Shown here piece by piece: positions 1 to 8,804 of a stretch of 64,000 bases of DNA (position 1 is the stretch's first letter; each line of letters opens with the position of its first letter). Under the pieces are notes generated by a model, which was given only the letters and a program-made list of their open reading frames with translations, made no database searches and had not been told where the DNA came from. The stretch is from Gammaproteobacteria bacterium (GTDB lineage: Bacteria; Pseudomonadota; Gammaproteobacteria; Xanthomonadales; Wenzhouxiangellaceae). The stretch lies in contig JAJFKX010000046.1 in the NCBI GenBank assembly GCA_021772985.1, positions 1 to 64,000 of the forward strand. The letters are read 5' to 3'. The position numbers were made by a program, and so were the translations under genes.

Positions 1-2
1 AG

Positions 3-398
3 GATGATGCCGAGGATGATGCCGAGGATGATGCCGAGGATGATGCCGAGGATGATGCCGAGGATGATGCCGAGGATGATGCCGAGGATGATGCCGAGGA
101 TGATGCCGAGGATGATGCTGAGGATGATGCTGAGGATGATGCCGAGGATGATGCTGAGGATGATGCTGAGGATGATGCTGAGGATGATGCCGAGGATGAT
201 GCCGAGGATGATGCCGAGGATGATGCCGAGGATGATGCCGAGGATGATGCCGAGGATGATGCCGAGGATGACACCGAGGATGACACCGAAGATGACACCG
301 AAGATGACACCGAAGATGACACCGAAGATGACACCGAAGATGACACCGAAGATGACACCGAAGATGACACCGAAGATGACACCGAAGATGACACCGAA
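3..398 (+). repeat. 12-bp coding tandem repeat, 33 copies (DDAE/DDTE)
   Basis: A perfect-phase 12-bp repeat encodes Asp-Asp-Ala-Glu 22 times (3-266), then Asp-Asp-Thr-Glu 11 times (267-398). Synonymous GCT variants cluster around 118-180, and GAG gives way to GAA in the Thr block, so units have spread locally by slippage or unequal exchange. The array continues past the left edge. Changes in copy number keep the reading frame. Confidence 0.95.
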
Positions 399-1979
399 GA
401 TTTAGATGACGAAGATCACAGTGGCCCCGGCGGTGGTGGCGACGATGACAACGAAGATCACAGCGGTCCCGGTGGTGGCGGCGACGATGACGACGAAGAT
501 CACAGCGGTCCCGGTGGTGGCGGCGACGATGACAACGAAGATCACAGCGGTCCCGGTGGTGGTGGCGACGATGACGACGAAGATCACAGTGGCCCCGGTG
601 GTGGTGGCGACGATGATGAAGACCACAGCGGTCCTGGCGGTGGTGGTGATGACGACGAAGATCACAGCGGTCCCGGTGGTAGTGGCGACGATGACGACGA
701 AGATCACAGTGGCCCCGGTAGCGGCAGTAGTGATGACAAAGACCACGATGGTCCCGGTAGTGGTGATGATGGCGAAGACAACAGTAGAGGTGGTAACGCT
801 GGCGAGCAAAATGGGCACAGTGGAAACCAGCAGAGTACAAGCTCAACAGCCAGTGCTTTGGATCGTTTGGGTACAGAAGTGTTTGAATCAGCCCTGGACG
901 ACAAAGGTAACCTGGTCAGCCGTCAGGAGTTGATCATATTGGCTACAGCCGGTGATCTGAATGTATTGCGGCAAGTCAGCTATAGACAGATTCAAAGCAC
1001 GCCATTGCCAGCACTGAATCGTACCTTGATCAGGTTGCGGGTGCCCAACAGCAGCAATCTGCAAAACGCTATAGCGCGGGTACAGGCATTACTACCTGAT
1101 GCGCCGATTGACTATAACCATAGTTATGTCCTGGAACAGGGCAGTGCTACGGATAATGGTGCACTGATTCCGCGCTCACTATATTCGTTGCCACAGCAAA
1201 CCGGTGGCAATGGTCTGCGTATTGGTATGATTGACAGCATCATTGATACCAGTCATATCGCTTTCGCCAATGCGAGCATTGATCAACGTGACTTTGTCAG
1301 CTACCAACATCAGCGGGAACGTAAGCACGGTACAGCGGTAGCTTCAATTCTGGTCGGTCACGCACCAGACTATTTTGGTATCTTACCGGAAGCGGAATTA
1401 CTCTCCGCTTCGGTATTTTTTCAAAACCGGGACGAGCATATGATCGCCACCACTTTCAGTCTGGTGCGGGCCTTGGACTGGCTATCCGATGCACAGGTAC
1501 ACGTGATCAACATGAGCCTGACAGGGCCGAAAAACCAGGTTCTGCAAGCAACGGTTGCCAGGGTGCAGCAATTGGGCATTATGATTGTGGCAGCAGCAGG
1601 TAATGCAGGTCCGGCAGCGCCCCCGAGTTATCCTGCAGCTTACCCGGAAGTGATTGCGGTCACCGCAGTTGACTATGAAAACCGTGTTTACCGGCTAGCC
1701 AACCGAGGTCCGCATATTGATTTTTCTGCTCCGGGAGTTGGGATACTGGCAGCCGCAGTTAACCAGGGCTATACCAGCACTACCGGCACTTCATTCGCTA
1801 CGCCATTTGTGGCTGCATTATTGAGCATTTTGGAAACCCAGCAAGATGGCTGGGATCGGCGATTGATTATGGAAGCTATGCAGCAGAATGTATTTGATCT
1901 TGGTGAGCCAGGTTTTGACTCAGTTTATGGACATGGTCTGGCCGGTTCAAGTTATTATCACGGCAACTCGCCCGAATAA
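3..1979 (+). CDS. S8 (subtilisin-like) serine peptidase with acidic tandem repeats, 5' partial
   Basis: The frame whose codons begin at position 3 is open from the window edge to the stop at 1977-1979, so the gene starts upstream and its signal peptide is not visible. The N-terminal part is 33 copies of Asp-Asp-Ala/Thr-Glu, then about nine copies of a 14-residue Asp/Gly-rich unit with an EDHSGPGGG core. The C-terminal ~290 residues are a subtilisin fold. The catalytic Asp is in IGMIDSIID (codon 1233), His in KHGTAVAS (1329), the oxyanion Asn in AAAGNAGP, and Ser in GTSFATP (1791). All triad residues are intact, so an active secreted or surface protease is expected. A TTG at 858 could be called as a start but is simply a Leu codon in the continuous frame. 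The gene converges on a sigma/anti-sigma/barrel operon, which suggests but does not prove a link to envelope signalling. Confidence 0.9.
   Translation, partial: DDAEDDAEDDAEDDAEDDAEDDAEDDAEDDAEDDAEDDAEDDAEDDAEDDAEDDAEDDAEDDAEDDAEDDAEDDAEDDAEDDAEDDAEDDTEDDTEDDTEDDTEDDTEDDTEDDTEDDTEDDTEDDTEDDTEDLDDEDHSGPGGGGDDDNEDHSGPGGGGDDDDEDHSGPGGGGDDDNEDHSGPGGGGDDDDEDHSGPGGGGDDDEDHSGPGGGGDDDEDHSGPGGSGDDDDEDHSGPGSGSSDDKDHDGPGSGDDGEDNSRGGNAGEQNGHSGNQQSTSSTASALDRLGTEVFESALDDKGNLVSRQELIILATAGDLNVLRQVSYRQIQSTPLPALNRTLIRLRVPNSSNLQNAIARVQALLPDAPIDYNHSYVLEQGSATDNGALIPRSLYSLPQQTGGNGLRIGMIDSIIDTSHIAFANASIDQRDFVSYQHQRERKHGTAVASILVGHAPDYFGILPEAELLSASVFFQNRDEHMIATTFSLVRALDWLSDAQVHVINMSLTGPKNQVLQATVARVQQLGIMIVAAAGNAGPAAPPSYPAAYPEVIAVTAVDYENRVYRLANRGPHIDFSAPGVGILAAAVNQGYTSTTGTSFATPFVAALLSILETQQDGWDRRLIMEAMQQNVFDLGEPGFDSVYGHGLAGSSYYHGNSPE
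405..764 (+). repeat. ~42-bp coding tandem repeat, about nine copies (EDHSGPGGGG unit)
   Basis: Units of 12-14 codons encode D-D-D-(N/D)-E-D-H-S-G-P-G-G-G-G. The third and fourth positions alternate Asn and Asp, and the last units degenerate to Ser/Gly. It forms a flexible, highly acidic, His-containing linker between the DDxE array and the protease domain. It is in frame with the peptidase, so it is protein-level repetition rather than a CRISPR-type array. Confidence 0.9.
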
Positions 1980-2125
1980 AACCACACGATCTCTGGGTAA
2001 TGTGAATTCAGGAGATAAAAGGTTAAGTAAAAATGACGGATGAGTTTGGTCATAGGTGGCAGCGGGCCAGTGCACCAACAAGGAAATACTCAGTTTTAAT
2101 TTCCATGTAATTCCCCTTTAAATGT

Positions 2126-2145
2126 GGCAGCAAGGGGATGCTGCC
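2126..2145. other. Small perfect hairpin in the convergent gap between protease and barrel genes
   Basis: A 6-bp stem (GGCAGC / GCTGCC) encloses an 8-nt loop between two convergent genes. The position suits a bidirectional terminator, but no T tract follows on either strand, so intrinsic termination is not well supported. Confidence 0.3.
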
Positions 2146-2171
2146 AATAGCATATCGACAAACTTTATTAT

Positions 2172-3200
2172 TTATAAGGTAAATTTAATTTGTGTTTCAA
2201 TTCGGTTGTCGGTGTAATCGGCTGAGGGCAGGTTGGATGAATAATTCCGGTATTGATATTCGAATAACAAATCAAAACGTTCACTTAGCGGAAGCTCTAT
2301 ACGGGCCCGTAAACGGTGCCTGTTATCATCACGAATTTCACCAATAGAGGGTGTGATTGAGTCATAATTCCTCAGCTCATAACGCCAATCAGCTCGGAGC
2401 CGAACGGCTTGTTCGCCCACATGAAAGCGTCGTGCGTATCTTAAATCAAATGAATGTCCATCAAAATCGAATTGTTCTGCAATGGTATTCTCATTCTCAT
2501 AACGATAGCCGCTGACAATGTATTCACGTACACCATCCAGGAAATAATAGAAATCGGCTTCCAATGCATGTACATCACCATCGCGATCCGGGTTGTTATC
2601 AAAACTCTTGTCGCGATAGGTATAGGCGGCACGCAGATAAATCTTTTTGCTTAAAAAGCTGGTGACATAGGGAGAGTATTGCAGAATATCCAAAAAGCCA
2701 TCTCCACCCAAACGTGCATGTGTCGCATAAAAAGAAGAGCCCAAGTCGAAGTTTTCGAAATTATGTTTTAAGTTAAGTGAACCGGAATGAATCTGCAGGT
2801 CAAAATCGCTTTCTTCAAAATAGGCACGCTGACTGAAACTATAGCCAAGGTCCAGCTCGGTGCCCTGGCCAAAACTATGCTCGTAACCGAGATCCAGATC
2901 AAATACCGCAGCAAAATCACCCACTTCAGTATTCGTATCCAACTCATCAATCGACACGTTATCGTCATATTGAATGCCGGCAGCCAACTCAATGCTAATC
3001 GGCAATGTGAAACCATTATTTTGCGGGTCTGACTGTTTTGATTGCTCAGCCTGGTCTGTTGCCTGATCCTGGCGATTGGTTTCTTCCGTCTGAGACTCAG
3101 TATCTTCTGCCCATGCAGGTGTATACAAAATTGATGCACAGAGCAGGCTCGAGCAGATTGCATGCGTGAGCATGGATCGATTTGGTTTGTTGATGTTCAT
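2172..3200 (-). CDS. Outer-membrane beta-barrel protein
   Basis: A 342-residue protein starts at the ATG at 3200, preceded by an AGGAAA-type ribosome site. A longer reading to 3386 would overlap the anti-sigma gene and place the signal peptide internally. The N-terminus is a signal peptide ending in PAWA|ED. A short Glu/Gln/Asp-rich spacer follows, then alternating amphipathic strands rich in Tyr, Phe and Arg (for example YEHSFGQGTELDLGYSF) that look like an outer-membrane barrel ending in IKFTL. The specific family was not recognised. It is the last gene of the ECF sigma / anti-sigma operon, so it is probably part of that regulon. A role in export or surface-polymer handling is possible but unproven. 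Confidence 0.75.
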   Translation of the reverse strand: MNINKPNRSMLTHAICSSLLCASILYTPAWAEDTESQTEETNRQDQATDQAEQSKQSDPQNNGFTLPISIELAAGIQYDDNVSIDELDTNTEVGDFAAVFDLDLGYEHSFGQGTELDLGYSFSQRAYFEESDFDLQIHSGSLNLKHNFENFDLGSSFYATHARLGGDGFLDILQYSPYVTSFLSKKIYLRAAYTYRDKSFDNNPDRDGDVHALEADFYYFLDGVREYIVSGYRYENENTIAEQFDFDGHSFDLRYARRFHVGEQAVRLRADWRYELRNYDSITPSIGEIRDDNRHRLRARIELPLSERFDLLFEYQYRNYSSNLPSADYTDNRIETQIKFTL

Positions 3201-3279
3201 AATTTTCCTATTATTCACTCGCTGATCGGCTGCCGGATTATTGTGGGTAAAGCGTGCCGCTCTGAACTGGTCTTTTGAA

Positions 3280-4044
3280 TTATTGGTTCCAGCCGTTGTT
3301 AATAATTGCCTGCTCGCGGACTGTGCCGAAAGCATCACCGTGTATATGCTGATCAACAAAATTGCTGATAACAACTGAATCTTCACCCGCAGCGGTCAGG
3401 TAATAACTGCCAGCAGAGCTGGTGGGACCCGTGTAACTGGCGGCCTGCAGGTGCCAGTTACCGTTTTCACGACACGCCACAGCATGCATATCACCAGATT
3501 TTTCAGTGGTATGGAACTCACGGCAAAATACATCAGCACCAGTTTGGAAGGTTAGAACCGGAGTGACTTGGGCATACTCGTCAATATGAGTGGTAACAGC
3601 AGCCGGAGTGGATTCCAGCACAGCAAACAAAGCATCGCCCGGCTTGATTATGCTGGCAGCCATGGCGGTATCTGTAGATGGCGTTGTGTTATTGAAAAAG
3701 TCAGACTGGCTGCCTATCAGCAGGCCAACGGCAAGCGCAGCAGCCATTCCAGCGGCTGGTAACCATGGGTTTAGCTGCTGCACGAAATCCTGCCATAAAG
3801 CAGCGATGGCGGATGTTTTTGGTTTGGCCGGTGACGCCGCCAGCATATCCAGGACTGCCTGTGGCATGGCTGTCTGGTCAATATCAGAATATGTTTGTTT
3901 GATAGTATGGTCGACTTGAGCCAATACTTGAAGCCTTTGTGTCAGTTCTGAATGTTCTGCCAGCGCCTGTTCAACCTGCCGCAGTTGCTCGTCAGACAGC
4001 TCACCGTCCAGGTATGCGGATAATTGTTGATCGGTTATATGCAT
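3280..4044 (-). CDS. Transmembrane anti-sigma factor
   Basis: A 254-residue protein begins at ATG 4044; an adjacent in-frame TTG at 4047 is less likely. The cytoplasmic N-terminus (ITDQQLSAYLDGELSDEQ) has the typical anti-sigma helical pattern but lacks the HxxxCxxC zinc motif of ZAS proteins. One membrane segment spans about residues 94-111 (AAGMAAALAVGLLIG). The periplasmic part has two Cys residues (VFCREF and VACREN), possibly a disulfide. The gene lies 31 bp downstream of the ECF sigma gene in the same operon, so it should sequester that sigma factor at the membrane and release it on an envelope signal. Family assignment rests on context, topology and the N-terminal pattern. Confidence 0.82.
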   Translation of the reverse strand: MHITDQQLSAYLDGELSDEQLRQVEQALAEHSELTQRLQVLAQVDHTIKQTYSDIDQTAMPQAVLDMLAASPAKPKTSAIAALWQDFVQQLNPWLPAAGMAAALAVGLLIGSQSDFFNNTTPSTDTAMAASIIKPGDALFAVLESTPAAVTTHIDEYAQVTPVLTFQTGADVFCREFHTTEKSGDMHAVACRENGNWHLQAASYTGPTSSAGSYYLTAAGEDSVVISNFVDQHIHGDAFGTVREQAIINNGWNQ

Positions 4045-4075
4045 CAATTTTTCACTCTTAACATCTGGCTATACA

Positions 4076-4585
4076 TCAATTTCTGTCACTGGTCGTTACA
4101 TTCAGCATGGTGGCCAATTTTTGCCTGGCGCGAGCCAATCGGCTCATCACTGTACCAATGGGAATTTCCATAATTTCGGCAACCTCCTTGTAGGAATAAC
4201 CTTCTACAGTAATCAACGCCAGCACCATTCTTTGAGAATCATCGAGTTGCTGCATGGCTTGATGGACTTCATCCAGCGCCAGCCTGTCTATCGCCTGTTG
4301 TTCACCATCAGTGGAGCCAATTCTTTGTTCAATCTCCTCGCTCCCAGGCAACAGCAGTTTGGTATTGCTTCTGACCTCATCGATCCAGGCATTTTTGCAA
4401 ACCCGGTACATCCACCAGACAAATTCTGCACCTTTGGGTGCGCCTTTGAGCAGTAATTTCTCCACTGTGGTCTGCATCAAGTCATCTGCGGTTGTTTGTA
4501 AGCCGGTCAATGCGTATGAAAACCGCCTCAGTTTTGGCAGGTTTTCGATAATCGCACTGCGCAAGGCGTTATCAGAATGCTTCAA
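4076..4585 (-). CDS. ECF-type RNA polymerase sigma factor
   Basis: A 169-residue sigma-70 family protein with only regions 2 and 4. Region 2 (residues ~15-80) contains DDLMQTTVEKLLLK and FVWWMYRVCKNAWIDEVR. Region 4 (~105-165) contains LDDSQRMVLALITVEGYSYKE and the helix-turn-helix IPIGTVMSRLARARQKL. The start is TTG at 4585: a strong AAGGAG lies 7 nt upstream, and the nearby ATG at 4589 is out of frame and stops at once. It is the first gene of a sigma / anti-sigma / outer-membrane-barrel operon. A self-regulating promoter in 4586-4807 is expected but was not identified. Confidence 0.92.
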   Translation of the reverse strand: MKHSDNALRSAIIENLPKLRRFSYALTGLQTTADDLMQTTVEKLLLKGAPKGAEFVWWMYRVCKNAWIDEVRSNTKLLLPGSEEIEQRIGSTDGEQQAIDRLALDEVHQAMQQLDDSQRMVLALITVEGYSYKEVAEIMEIPIGTVMSRLARARQKLATMLNVTTSDRN

Positions 4586-4807
4586 CCATTACTCCTTAAA
4601 CGTATGACGGCTTGGTTTTATTCCCAATGTATAGTAATGCAACAGTAAGTTTTGAGGTTGATTTTGATCAATGAGAAAAAAAGACCTCGAAATGAATGAT
4701 TTATTAGCTGCGAGCTTTTATGAAATCAGGCGTAATTCATTTGCACCAAGTTCTCTACAAAGCAGAAGTTTGACGGTTAGCTGTTTTGATTATACCCACC
4801 GATTGTT

Positions 4808-7333
4808 TTATTCAAAACCATCCTTATAAAAGGCCGTAATCGGAAATACCAATCCATCAATTTGATATTGAGCAGCACGCGCCAGGGCGGCTTTACAACC
4901 GGGGTCACCATCAAACTCTACACATGGCGCCACATCACCGGCAATAGCGATGCCGAACTGTTCCATGCATTGCTGGTTGGTTAGGTTGGCTTCAGGGCAG
5001 GCGTGGAAATTGGGGTGATCAAAGTCTGGTGGTGGTGGTATGGGATAATTCGGCGCCTGCTCAGTAAAGTAAACTTCAATATCATCGCCGGTTACGGCAT
5101 TGAAATCGCGGACGATAGTGCTGCTGCTTTTATCAATAAAACTTGTTTGCCGATCGATGAAATAGCGCATATCGATGTTGGTGGGTTGTGCCGGCAGGCC
5201 GGGAGTGGGGGTGATGTCCAGCGGTTCGAAGACTACATTGCGAATACGTACTTTGCGCCCAAACATGTTCGGTAGATTGTCCTGGACGTTTACATAGTTA
5301 TGCAAAAGGCTGTTTTCCAGTTTGAAAACATTCGGTTCGCTAGTTCCGTCTTCAGGTCTTGGCGGCAGTTGAACACCGATATTAAATCCCTGGATATCAA
5401 CGTTGCGTACTATGGTTTGCCCGTTTTCATAGCTGCGATTGGACAGGTTGATTCCGCGATTGAAACGAATGCTTCCGCCAGTGCTTTGTTCGGAAACCTG
5501 TGGGTCGTTACGTAAAATGAAGCGCTCGAAAGTGTTGCGTGATTCGTGATATGCCTGAACCCCGGAATGATTGACATGCCAGATACGGTAATCACTAAAC
5601 TGGCTGATATCAGTATAAGCGCTGACGTTGCAACAGCCACGTGACCAGCTGAGCCACAGGCCTTGTCCGGTAGCGCCATATGCTTCGTTGCGGATTGATT
5701 CCAGCACCGGCGGTGCCGTCAGCATAGAGAATTCCGAGTCGTCGGCGCCCCGAAAATTGGGAATCGGCTGCTGTCCTGGAAGATAATAGCCGTTGTAGTT
5801 ATAGGCGAACCCGGGTGCGTTGGCAACTACGTTGTCGCGCACGTAATTGTACATTCCACTGAACCAGAAACCATCGCGGGTAAAACCAAAAATCGCCCGG
5901 TTGTTGGCCACCCCGGCACGGCCGGGACTCAAGGTAATCTGTTCAACGTCTCCGGCTTTGGTATGCACGATAAAGTTGCGCTCAAAAACATTGAAGCTCT
6001 CATTGCCGTCTTCGGTGGCAATCGCCGATCCGTTCCCATCGTATAGGACGTTATCCTTGATCAGCCCATAGTGGGAATTATGAATGGTCAAGCCCCATTT
6101 CAGAAACCCTTCAATTACATTGCCAACAAATTGGTATTGAAAACCGGTATTGCCGGGGTTTACCGGGCCGGCGACATGGTGGATGTGCATGCTGTAGCGA
6201 CCAATCTGATTGGTGCCGATCTGAATTGGGACTCCCTGGCTGTCAAACACGGTATTGTCCAGGGTGTCGATAGTGGTGCGGCCCAGATTCAGGAAGGACG
6301 TATAACGTACATCCACGGCTGCCCGGGCATGCGCCATAACATGGCCGCGGGTCACACACTGGGTGGTTGCATTCAGGTTCTCCTCGCCCAGACAGTAATG
6401 GTCTTTGCCGGTTTCTGTCAAATCGATGGAACGGATAGCGATGTTACGGCTAAGGTTGCCGGTGTGAGGTAACATGCTCAGTTCGATAGCACCTGCATTG
6501 CCTTGAGCATCGCGTGGGCCATGGTGATCGGTAGTCAGTGGCTGGGTCAGGGTGACAGTGGAACCAGCGACGGCCGCGATGATTGGTTCCTCTGCATCAG
6601 AAGTGTATTGGTGGTTGGGGCGAAACGGGATCTGGCGGGTATCCGGGATAATTAGCCGGTCGTTGTTCAACCAGCCGCTGGGCACAGCTTCCAGTTGCAG
6701 TGCGTTATGACCGCTACTGGCCTCCTGGGCAAAACGTAAAAAGGTGCGCGGCAGTGGCTGGCCATGTAGTGTTATGGCACCAAATACGTGCAAGCCATTG
6801 CCATATTGGGCTGGATCCACGCCCATCACATCCAACGGCTGGTCAGAGAAGATTATCTCCGCGGTGCTGTCATTAGCAATGGGCGAGGTTTCCTGACCAA
6901 TCACCAATGCGCCTTCTGGCAGAATTTGCATATTGATGATCCGCAAGCGGGTACTTTGATCTATGCTCCAGTTCAGAATGCCTTGTTCAGCAACTTCGAT
7001 ACAGTAAATTTCCGTATCACTGAACAGATCATAAGTAACCTCCGTACCGGATGGGATAAGCACCCGTGCTTGTGCTCCAGGAATCTGTGCGGATGACCAG
7101 ATGGAAGGGTTTGACCAGTCACCACTGTTGATTGCAATAGCGGTAGGTACAGAACAAAACCTGGGTACGTTATCTCGATTGGTGATGATATGGGTAGCGG
7201 TGACGGTAGGCTCAATCGGGTTGGCTAAAGTCTGGCTGGTGACGCAGATTAAGACAAACAATATGCAGACTGTTGAAGCCAAAATTCGCTCCACGCCGAT
7301 ACAAAAATAGCACTGACGCTGGCTGCATTCCAT
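4808..7333 (-). CDS. Secreted G8-domain / right-handed beta-helix protein
   Basis: An 841-residue exported protein with a hydrophobic signal region at residues ~17-37. A G8-type domain follows at about 68-190 (GDWSNPSIWSSAQIPGA, then ARVLIPSGTEVTYD). The middle and C-terminal part is rich in short Asn/Gly strands (YGLIKDNVLYDGNGSAI, FNVFERNFIVHT) that fit a parallel beta-helix. This combination occurs in CEMIP/TMEM2-like and PKHD1-like proteins and in bacterial surface or polysaccharide-active proteins. Substrate and activity cannot be read from sequence. The end (AFYKDGFE) carries a DGFE motif, also seen near the N-terminus of the protein encoded at 27722-28345. It stands alone between operons, 130 bp downstream of the PepSY gene on the same strand. 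Confidence 0.78.
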   Translation of the reverse strand: MECSQRQCYFCIGVERILASTVCILFVLICVTSQTLANPIEPTVTATHIITNRDNVPRFCSVPTAIAINSGDWSNPSIWSSAQIPGAQARVLIPSGTEVTYDLFSDTEIYCIEVAEQGILNWSIDQSTRLRIINMQILPEGALVIGQETSPIANDSTAEIIFSDQPLDVMGVDPAQYGNGLHVFGAITLHGQPLPRTFLRFAQEASSGHNALQLEAVPSGWLNNDRLIIPDTRQIPFRPNHQYTSDAEEPIIAAVAGSTVTLTQPLTTDHHGPRDAQGNAGAIELSMLPHTGNLSRNIAIRSIDLTETGKDHYCLGEENLNATTQCVTRGHVMAHARAAVDVRYTSFLNLGRTTIDTLDNTVFDSQGVPIQIGTNQIGRYSMHIHHVAGPVNPGNTGFQYQFVGNVIEGFLKWGLTIHNSHYGLIKDNVLYDGNGSAIATEDGNESFNVFERNFIVHTKAGDVEQITLSPGRAGVANNRAIFGFTRDGFWFSGMYNYVRDNVVANAPGFAYNYNGYYLPGQQPIPNFRGADDSEFSMLTAPPVLESIRNEAYGATGQGLWLSWSRGCCNVSAYTDISQFSDYRIWHVNHSGVQAYHESRNTFERFILRNDPQVSEQSTGGSIRFNRGINLSNRSYENGQTIVRNVDIQGFNIGVQLPPRPEDGTSEPNVFKLENSLLHNYVNVQDNLPNMFGRKVRIRNVVFEPLDITPTPGLPAQPTNIDMRYFIDRQTSFIDKSSSTIVRDFNAVTGDDIEVYFTEQAPNYPIPPPPDFDHPNFHACPEANLTNQQCMEQFGIAIAGDVAPCVEFDGDPGCKAALARAAQYQIDGLVFPITAFYKDGFE

Positions 7334-7462
7334 TGTTTTATTCCGTTTTAGAGGTGCTGATTATTGCTGAGTATAACAATGAGTTTTCAGTAAAATGTGA
7401 AGTAACTCAAGCACTTGTCTTAGTCGCCATGTTTGATTTTTGGATCTGGCTTGCCAGAAGTA

Positions 7463-8233
7463 TTATGAAGGTTTGACCCACCACATATACAAGCCACTTA
7501 ATACCAGCAACAGCAGGATGACCGCACTGGCATCCATCAACAAAACGCCAAAATTCCCACCAAACAAACGGCCGCTGTGCATATCCAGCAGAATCTGTTC
7601 CCAGCTGATGGCTTCTCGGTAATAAGCATTGTTCAGTTGCCTTGTTGTATCAGAATCAGCTGTTTGTAAATGTGACCAACTGACATCAGTGCGGCTGCCG
7701 GCAGTGGACGTGAGGTTTTCCAAATCAATATGAAGTACTGCGGTTCCATCATTGATAACCGCTTGTTCAGCGGAATTTACGCCAATTGTTGTTATCTCGG
7801 CTACATTGAAACTGATCGCAGGGATGAAATCCAGGTATTCGCCGGTGCCGTCCAACCACAGCAAGCCGTCACGGCAAGCGACCAGCATTGTCGAATCAAA
7901 GCCGGCTAGCTGGTGTAGTTCAATGGCGCCCACCAATTCGGTTTGGCAGTCTTCGGTGGGCTGGCTGTTGAAATAAATGGTGTCTTGAAATTGACTGATC
8001 AGCGTTTTGCCGGCGGTAGCGATTTGAATATCGAGGTTATCCGGCAGCCCATAAATTGTTCGTAATATGCTGGAACTGGAATGCCGGTTGTCCAATTGCA
8101 GTGCTTCGGTGTGATTCAGCAAAATGCCGGTGACCAGTAAAACCACCACAAACACAGCAGATACAATGCCAATTCGCCGATGCCACCGGTAAAACCAGTG
8201 TCTGGCTTTAAAAGATGGGTTACCCAGGCTCAT
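7463..8233 (-). CDS. PepSY-associated transmembrane protein
   Basis: A 256-residue membrane protein. ATG 8233 is preferred over the upstream in-frame reading to 8272. It overlaps the preceding FMN-binding gene by 14 bp, implying translational coupling. An N-terminal helix carries the diagnostic RWHRRIGIVSAVFVVVLLVTG pattern followed by LLNHTEAL. A ~170-residue periplasmic region and a C-terminal helix (VILLLLVLSGLYMWWVKP) complete the PepSY_TM layout, and the histidines near the membrane could be redox-cofactor ligands. With the FMN-binding neighbour it plausibly forms a transmembrane electron-transfer pair that moves electrons to the periplasm, perhaps for metal reduction. Direction and substrate are inferred. 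Confidence 0.82.
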   Translation of the reverse strand: MSLGNPSFKARHWFYRWHRRIGIVSAVFVVVLLVTGILLNHTEALQLDNRHSSSSILRTIYGLPDNLDIQIATAGKTLISQFQDTIYFNSQPTEDCQTELVGAIELHQLAGFDSTMLVACRDGLLWLDGTGEYLDFIPAISFNVAEITTIGVNSAEQAVINDGTAVLHIDLENLTSTAGSRTDVSWSHLQTADSDTTRQLNNAYYREAISWEQILLDMHSGRLFGGNFGVLLMDASAVILLLLVLSGLYMWWVKPS

Positions 8234-8804
8234 TGGTAACCTGCTGATGCAGATAAAGGGCCAACCGGGCAATGCCTCTTACTGCAGTCACCGACAAAGT
8301 GGCACCAGTGATGCCGTTGATGGTGTTGCTTAATTCAGTGTCGTCACCCAGCTGGGCATCTTCGAACTGCCGGGTGAAGGCAGGGAAGCGGACTTCCCAG
8401 CCGCGAGACTCACGGAAAACAAGAATTCGTACCTGTTCGATCTGATTGTTTTCGATCACAACTCCGATGGTGATGGGTTTTTCCTTACCAATTTCTTCGA
8501 GAACCCATGCGGTGCGTTTTGCATGTTGCCAGTAACGGACCCGAAAAGGTTTAAAGCGGTGCCCGAGGATTTGCTGTGCGGTTTGTTTATCTGGCTTGGC
8601 CAGATAATGCTGTTGCATTTCTGGAACGGTTTGAGGGAATGCCAGCTTCAGAAATTCTTCCTGGGTCAGGTATTCGCCACTGGCAGATAACGAACTGCAA
8701 AACAGCGCCAGGATCACAAACAGACAAGCCGATGGCGTAATAAAACACCATCGGCTGTCCTGATAAAATGGTTTCAGCAATCGATTAATACTTAAAAACT
8801 CCAA
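8220..8804 (-). CDS. FMN-binding domain protein (covalent flavin type)
   Basis: A protein of up to 194 residues with an N-terminal membrane or signal segment (~residues 22-40) and an FMN_bind domain (~100-185). The segment NGITGATLSVTAV matches the flavinylation motif (S/T)GAT. Thr169 would carry FMN through a phosphoester bond installed by ApbE, and no apbE is visible in the window. No ATG lies near the N-terminus, so the start is probably TTG at 8804, overlapping the porin's 3' end, or a later TTG; this is uncertain. The gene sits between a porin and a PepSY-type membrane protein, which supports a periplasmic flavin electron carrier. Confidence 0.85.
   Translation of the reverse strand: MEFLSINRLLKPFYQDSRWCFITPSACLFVILALFCSSLSASGEYLTQEEFLKLAFPQTVPEMQQHYLAKPDKQTAQQILGHRFKPFRVRYWQHAKRTAWVLEEIGKEKPITIGVVIENNQIEQVRILVFRESRGWEVRFPAFTRQFEDAQLGDDTELSNTINGITGATLSVTAVRGIARLALYLHQQVTNEPG

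Noticed and set aside
4-405. Met-Met-Pro-Arg repeat ORF in another frame of the 12-bp array, and a mirrored ORF on the minus strand at 402-818
   Set aside because: Both are shadows of the DDxE/DHSGPGG repeat frame, which is continuous with an intact protease domain.
405-764. CRISPR-like spaced repeats
   Set aside because: Units are contiguous, coding and in frame; there are no unique spacers and no cas genes.
858-1979. Protease gene starting at TTG 858
   Set aside because: The frame is open without a stop from the window edge and encodes acidic repeats, so the TTG is an internal Leu codon.
3201-3386. N-terminal extension of the outer-membrane barrel protein
   Set aside because: It overlaps the anti-sigma gene and buries the signal peptide; a ribosome site sits at the downstream ATG 3200.
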